A DNA stretch of 53,855 nt from positions 1 to 53,855 of the forward strand of contig JAQGDQ010001226.1 in the NCBI GenBank assembly GCA_030141605.1. Direction: 5' to 3'. The DNA comes from Tubiluchus corallicola (Eukaryota > Priapulida > Priapulimorpha > Priapulimorphida > Tubiluchidae). A model generated the notes under the pieces. That model was not told the DNA's origin. It was given only the letters and a program-made list of their open reading frames with translations, and did not search any database. Position numbers and translations under genes: made by a program. This document shows, one piece after another, positions 49,563 through 53,855 of the stretch; position 1 is the stretch's first letter, and each line of letters starts with the position of its first letter.

Positions 49563-50520
49563 GAGTAACGTGGGTACTTAGGACAACTTATATTAGTAAA
49601 CGCTCCACGAGTGTTTTTGCTCTATAGTGTGAGGCTGTAGTCTATCTTGCCCCTTTGAACAAGGTAAAAAGTAATTATTACCTTGAGACAAGGGTGTCAA
49701 GACAAGTTAAAGAGGGTGAATAATTTTAGTTTTATAAAAGCTTCAATATTTTGCAGAACGACGAAATTTTCCTACGAACATTCAAGCAGCATGTCTGTCA
49801 AAACTTTCTGGCATTATTCTTAGTGATTATGAAATCTTACTTAAAGCCGATTTAATGAATCTGCAACGTTAGGCAAACAGTAGGAAAGCCTTGATTTGTC
49901 ACAGTTACATGGTTAATGGAGCCAATCTAGATCTGGCACTGATTGTTCTGGCTCCGATTAATGCGCTGAAATAATAATTGCAAGTTAATAATGTTACTTG
50001 GCTTCATTAGTGCTCTGAATTTTGTTTCTCCATTTCTTATCACTCATCGTTGCTCTTTTTCCAACTTTTGTAACCTTCTTGTGTTGTTTACTTTTTTATT
50101 TTATTTTTTGCCTTCCTCTTCATTTCTTTTCTTCTTTCTTCTTTCACTTTTATTTTCTTTGTTCCTTTTGGTTAATTTTCTTTCCTTTCACCTCCTTTTC
50201 ATTCTTCTGTTCCTTTTGATAAGCGTTCACTGCCATTTCATCATACGTCAAAATTACTTGTTCAAGTGGGCTAGAAGTTAGATCACGTCTATAACACAAC
50301 GTGGAACGTTTGTGCGTTACTGACACTTACATGCAGCAGATCAGAAATCAGCCGTGCTATGGTGAATTACGAGTTCACTATTGCACTTCTTGACAATATA
50401 ATGTTAGCAGTACTGCGGCCGGTCTCCTAAATATCAATAACAGCAAACATTCCACGTAGTTTTTCTAATTCGTCTAGCATTATAGTGAAGTTCAATAACA
50501 TACACGAAAGTAAATCTTGA
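49563..50520. other. Gene-free unique sequence
   Basis: No supported gene. A T/C-rich low-complexity stretch at about 50030-50220 explains the Phe/Ser/Leu-rich ORFs there. Confidence 0.45.
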
Positions 50521-51558
50521 GTCTACACAGTATGAAATCATAAGTATGATCTTGTGTCTACACAGTATGAAATTATAAGTATGATCTTGTGTCTACACAG
50601 TATGAAATCATAAGTATGATGTTCGTCTACACAGTATGAAATCATAAGTATGATGTTGCGTCTACACAGTATGAAATTATAAGTATGATCTTGCGTCTAC
50701 ACAGTATGAAATCATAAGTATGATCTTGTGTCTACACAGTATGAAATCATAAGTATGATCCTGTGTCTACACAGTATGAAATTATAAGTATGATCTTGCG
50801 TCTACACAGTATGAAATCATAAGTATGATCTTGCGTCTACACAGTATGAAATCATAAGTATGATCTTGTGTCTACACAGTATGAAATCATAAGTATGATC
50901 TTGTGTCTACACAGTATGAAATTATAAGTATGATCTTGCGTCTACACAGTATGAAATTATAAGTATGATGTTGCGTCTATACAGTATGAAATTATAAGTA
51001 TGATCTTGCGTCTACACAGTATGAAATCATAAGTATGATCTTGCGTCTACACAGTATGAAATCATAAGTATGATCTTGCGTCTACACAGTATGAAATCAT
51101 AAGTATGATCTTGCGTCTACACAGTATGAAATCATAAGTATGATCTTGTGTCTACACAGTATGAAATCATAAGTATGATCTTGTGTCTACACAGTATGAA
51201 ATTATAAGTATGATGTTGCGTCTATACAGTATGAAATTATAAGTATGATCTTGCGTCTACACAGTATGAAATTATAAGTATGATCTTGTGTCTACACAGT
51301 ATGAAATCATAAGTATGATCTTGTGTCTACACAGTATGAAATTATAAGTATGATCTTGCGTCTACACAGTATGAAATTATAAGTATGATGTTGCGTCTAT
51401 ACAGTATGAAATTATAAGTATGATCTTGCGTCTACACAGTATGAAATCATAAGTATGATCTTGCGTCTACACAGTATGAAATCATAAGTATGATCTTGCG
51501 TCTACACAGTATGAAATCATAAGTATGATGTTGCGTCTACACAGTATGAAATCATAAG
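50521..51558. repeat. 35-bp minisatellite, about 30 units
   Basis: The unit runs GTCTACACAGTATGAAATCA + TAAGTATGATCTTGT. Variants are ATCATAAG/ATTATAAG, GATCTTGT/GATCTTGC/GATGTTGC and TACACAG/TATACAG. One unit is 33 bp (GATGTTCGTC, about 50620). The C variant contains a perfect inverted repeat, ATCATA-AG-TATGAT. Blocks of several units with the same variant order recur, for example GTTGCGTCTATACAG at about 50970, 51214 and 51389. Confidence 0.94.
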
Positions 51559-52312
51559 CGCGTCACAGCTTCTGCTGTGGAATATTTCGAAAGCATAAAA
51601 AACTACCCAAGATTCGGCCTAGTATGAAATAAAATACATGACTCAGGGTTAAACTTTACGAACTAAAGGAAGAAAATATTGAATTGCTTGTCACTCACTT
51701 GCATTAGCACTGCGGCCATTGACTTGTACACAAATGTATAGGCAACGCAGTATCTAGTTCAATTCAATTCAAGTTTAATTTCCATTAGTCAATTGTAGTC
51801 CTGGCAAACTATTATGCTACTAGTTCTTGCGTTTTTTTTCAATCCTGGCAACACTGCAGCAGCTTCCGGGTTAGTAACAAAAATGACGACACAGACGACT
51901 GTGGTCACAGAAGTATGTAAACGCTCTGCTTAGTGAAACCACGCATCATCATTTCTTCTCCTCTCTCCTCTCCCCCTCTTTCTCCCCCTTCTACGATCTC
52001 TGTCTCTCTCGCTCTTACCCTATTATGGAATTTAGGTGCTAGTTTTATGCTCATGTCAACTGTAAGACTAACGTTCGTTGGCAATTTTTTAATCACCGCG
52101 TCATTCGTGTGACATTCATTTGTAATCCTATCCTGGGTGGCAAATGATGTTGGAGATTACAGCTAACTTAATCATTTTACCGAACATATTACTTCTGATC
52201 TGAAAATTCATTATCCTCGCTATACGCTGGAGCGTATTAGCTGGTGTGATAATAGTAGACTTAATACCTAATCTTACCTCGTGCAGGTACAAATGTTTTG
52301 GTCCGTTACCCC
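51559..52312. other. Gene-free unique sequence
   Basis: I see no gene. A CT-rich patch lies at about 51950-52015. Confidence 0.4.
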
Positions 52313-52450
52313 TTCCCAAGCTAGTATATGCATTAGAAGCCACAATATATTAGACTGTAGTTCAACAAGCTAAACTACTTTTTCCCAAGGTAGTATATGC
52401 ATTAGAAGCCACAATATATTAGACTGTAGTTCAACAAGCTATAGACTACT
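52313..52450. repeat. 69-bp direct duplication
   Basis: Two copies, 52313-52381 and 52382-52450, share TTCCCAAG, TAGTATATGCATTAGAAGCC and ACAATATATTAGACTGTAGT. They differ only at a few positions (CTAGTA/GTAGTA, and TAAAC/TATAGAC near the end). It is a recent tandem duplication. Confidence 0.92.
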
Positions 52451-53440
52451 TTTTCTACTCTGACATTGTATAGGTGGAACTCATTATGCACACACGTCTC
52501 TGTTACATTTAAAATTTGACTTATAATTATACTGCTACCTTTTACTGACATTCTGGCTTTTTCTCCACTCAATATTGGACGAACAATGTATGTATACATT
52601 TTAGCTTTTTAGTGTAACGTAGTAATCTGTAGCACTTATTTCAGTAGGTTTGTAGAGGTAGTAATTGTAGACTACAGAAAATTTGCATTTTGCAGAATAA
52701 ACTAACATAGATATGAGAACGCAACTTTGGTTTGAGCGTACACATTACATTACCTATCCTCAATGGTCACCTGAAACCCTGTGTACATGTCGGTTTTTTG
52801 GAAATATCGAGCGTTCACACTGCATAGGATGTTTATCTTGAGAGAGATCTTCCTAGGACAAGTGATGGGCCATGTGACGGAATTCTGAATCCCGAACTCA
52901 AAAATAAGCAAAATTGGTTGAGCCGTCCTCACCCATCTTACAAATATCATTTCCCGGTAGCTTTAGCTCTTATTTAATTTTAGCCGCTATTTTTCATAAC
53001 TAGTGAACGTTTTGAATAAAATACCCTGAAAAACGGGAAGTTTTTTGCTGAACCAATAGGCAAGCTACACATGTGAGATAGTCAAGTACAGTATTATACC
53101 CCTCGAGTCAGGAACTAATCCCTGTTACAGTAAACGCTGTGCATCTTTCATCAGTTTGGGGGTATACGTCACAGATTTGTGTGTCGTCACCTTCCACTAT
53201 TGTCGTGTCCATGAATAAGTGTAGCTGGCGATTCCAAAAGTTAGAAAAGCATCAAAACGACTCTGTCCAGGACATTATTATTATTTTGTTTGGCAAAGTG
53301 TTTTGCACATGCAATTGGCAGGTGCGTTTAAAAAAATTTGCAATTAACAATACCTGTACCTCACCCACATTTCATAAATTGTTTTCTTCACCACAATGTA
53401 CTGGAGTAATCACGCTTATAATTTTGATCTTAGCTAAAAT
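52451..53440. other. Gene-free sequence, dispersed-repeat-like in part
   Basis: At about 52850-52950 the minus strand reads GTGAGGACGGCTCAACCAAT followed by TTTGCTTATTTTTGAG, which has the look of a dispersed repeat. The ORF at 53139-53444 (101 codons) has no recognisable motif. I do not support a gene here. Confidence 0.35.
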
Positions 53441-53559
53441 TTAACATATGTTTATGTAACAAATGAAAGCTTTCATATTAGCAGCTTTATGGTTGTTTTT
53501 CATTATTTGTTTAGTCTGTATTTAGAATTAATAAATTGTACTGCAGAATTGATAGCTTG

Positions 53560-53684
53560 TTTAATAAGAAATTGTAACTCTGAAGAATTTTATGTAAAAA
53601 TTTATTTAACATTTTTGTACTTATGTGCCCTGCAAATAGAGGGCTTATTGTATCATTTTCAATAAAGATTTTTAATAATAATTA

Positions 53685-53690
<6 letters not shown>
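53560..53690 (+). mobile_element. LINE-like 3' end with terminal hairpin
   Basis: TTTTTGTACTTATGTGCCCT is followed by a small hairpin (GCCCT at 53627-53631 and AGGGC at 53640-53644), then TTTTCAATAAAGATTTTTAA and a TAATAATTAATAAT tail. This arrangement is common at the 3' ends of CR1/L2-type LINEs. No coding part is visible upstream, so an ordinary gene 3' UTR with an AATAAA signal is the alternative. Confidence 0.5.
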
Positions 53691-53764
<74 letters not shown>

Positions 53765-53855
53765 TCTCTCTCTCTCTCTCTTTCTCCCCCTCTCCTTCTC
53801 TCTCTCTCTCTCTCTCTTTCTCCTCTCCTCTCTCTCTCTCTCTCTCTCTCTTTCT
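53691..53855. repeat. (TC)n microsatellite to window end
   Basis: A (TC)n run with TTTC, CCCC and CCTT variants starts directly after the AT-rich tail and continues to the end of the window. Confidence 0.93.

Overview
The window looks like a repeat-dominated, gene-poor stretch of an AT-rich nuclear genome from an invertebrate animal, probably marine. The evidence is a type II membrane (Golgi-type) glycosyltransferase gene without introns in its coding part, several decayed non-LTR retrotransposon (LINE) copies with reverse transcriptase C-terminal signatures, hAT-type and PIF/Harbinger-type non-autonomous DNA transposons with target-site duplications, and very many micro- and minisatellites. 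There are no bacterial operons, rRNA genes or CRISPR arrays. I cannot name the species.

Layout. 1-4.6 kb: a 27-bp minisatellite, then a 5'-truncated LINE whose 3' untranslated region carries 52 copies of a 33-bp unit. 4.6-10.3 kb: unique DNA, a 67-bp satellite of about 43 units with higher-order structure, and a (CT)n/poly-T tract. 10.3-15 kb: unique DNA, then a degraded LINE (about 13.19-14.93 kb) with a 13-bp minisatellite inside its RT region and a long (AAT)n tail. 15-21.6 kb: unique DNA broken by 58-bp, about 40-bp and 96-bp arrays and a 240-bp Harbinger-like MITE. 21.6-31.8 kb: a probable hAT element, a second Harbinger-like MITE, a partial hAT relative, a LINE 3' end, several (CT)n tracts, and a well-bounded 411-bp hAT element with 8-bp target duplication and a (GA)n core. 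31.8-35.8 kb: GA-rich and (TGY)n low-complexity DNA.

35.8-41 kb is the only convincing genic part. It has a possible terminal exon of an unknown gene followed by 21 exact-length 48-bp copies of its last codons; a LINE relic; a decayed glycosyltransferase paralogue containing three 107-bp units; and the intact 373-codon glycosyltransferase gene at 39375-40496, whose last codons and stop are copied in eight 46-bp units. 41-53.9 kb: a 36-37-bp array of about 52 units, trinucleotide tracts, a 16-bp array, a LINE relic with a (CATAATT)n tail, a 35-bp array of about 30 units, a 69-bp duplication, and a LINE-like 3' end running into (TC)n.

The main theme is minisatellite birth on or beside coding sequence: two arrays start in the last codons plus stop of an ORF, one lies inside a glycosyltransferase pseudogene, one inside a LINE RT region and one in a LINE 3' UTR. 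Several units also contain short perfect palindromes. The genes do not form an evident pathway. All homology statements are from reading the sequence, without database searches.
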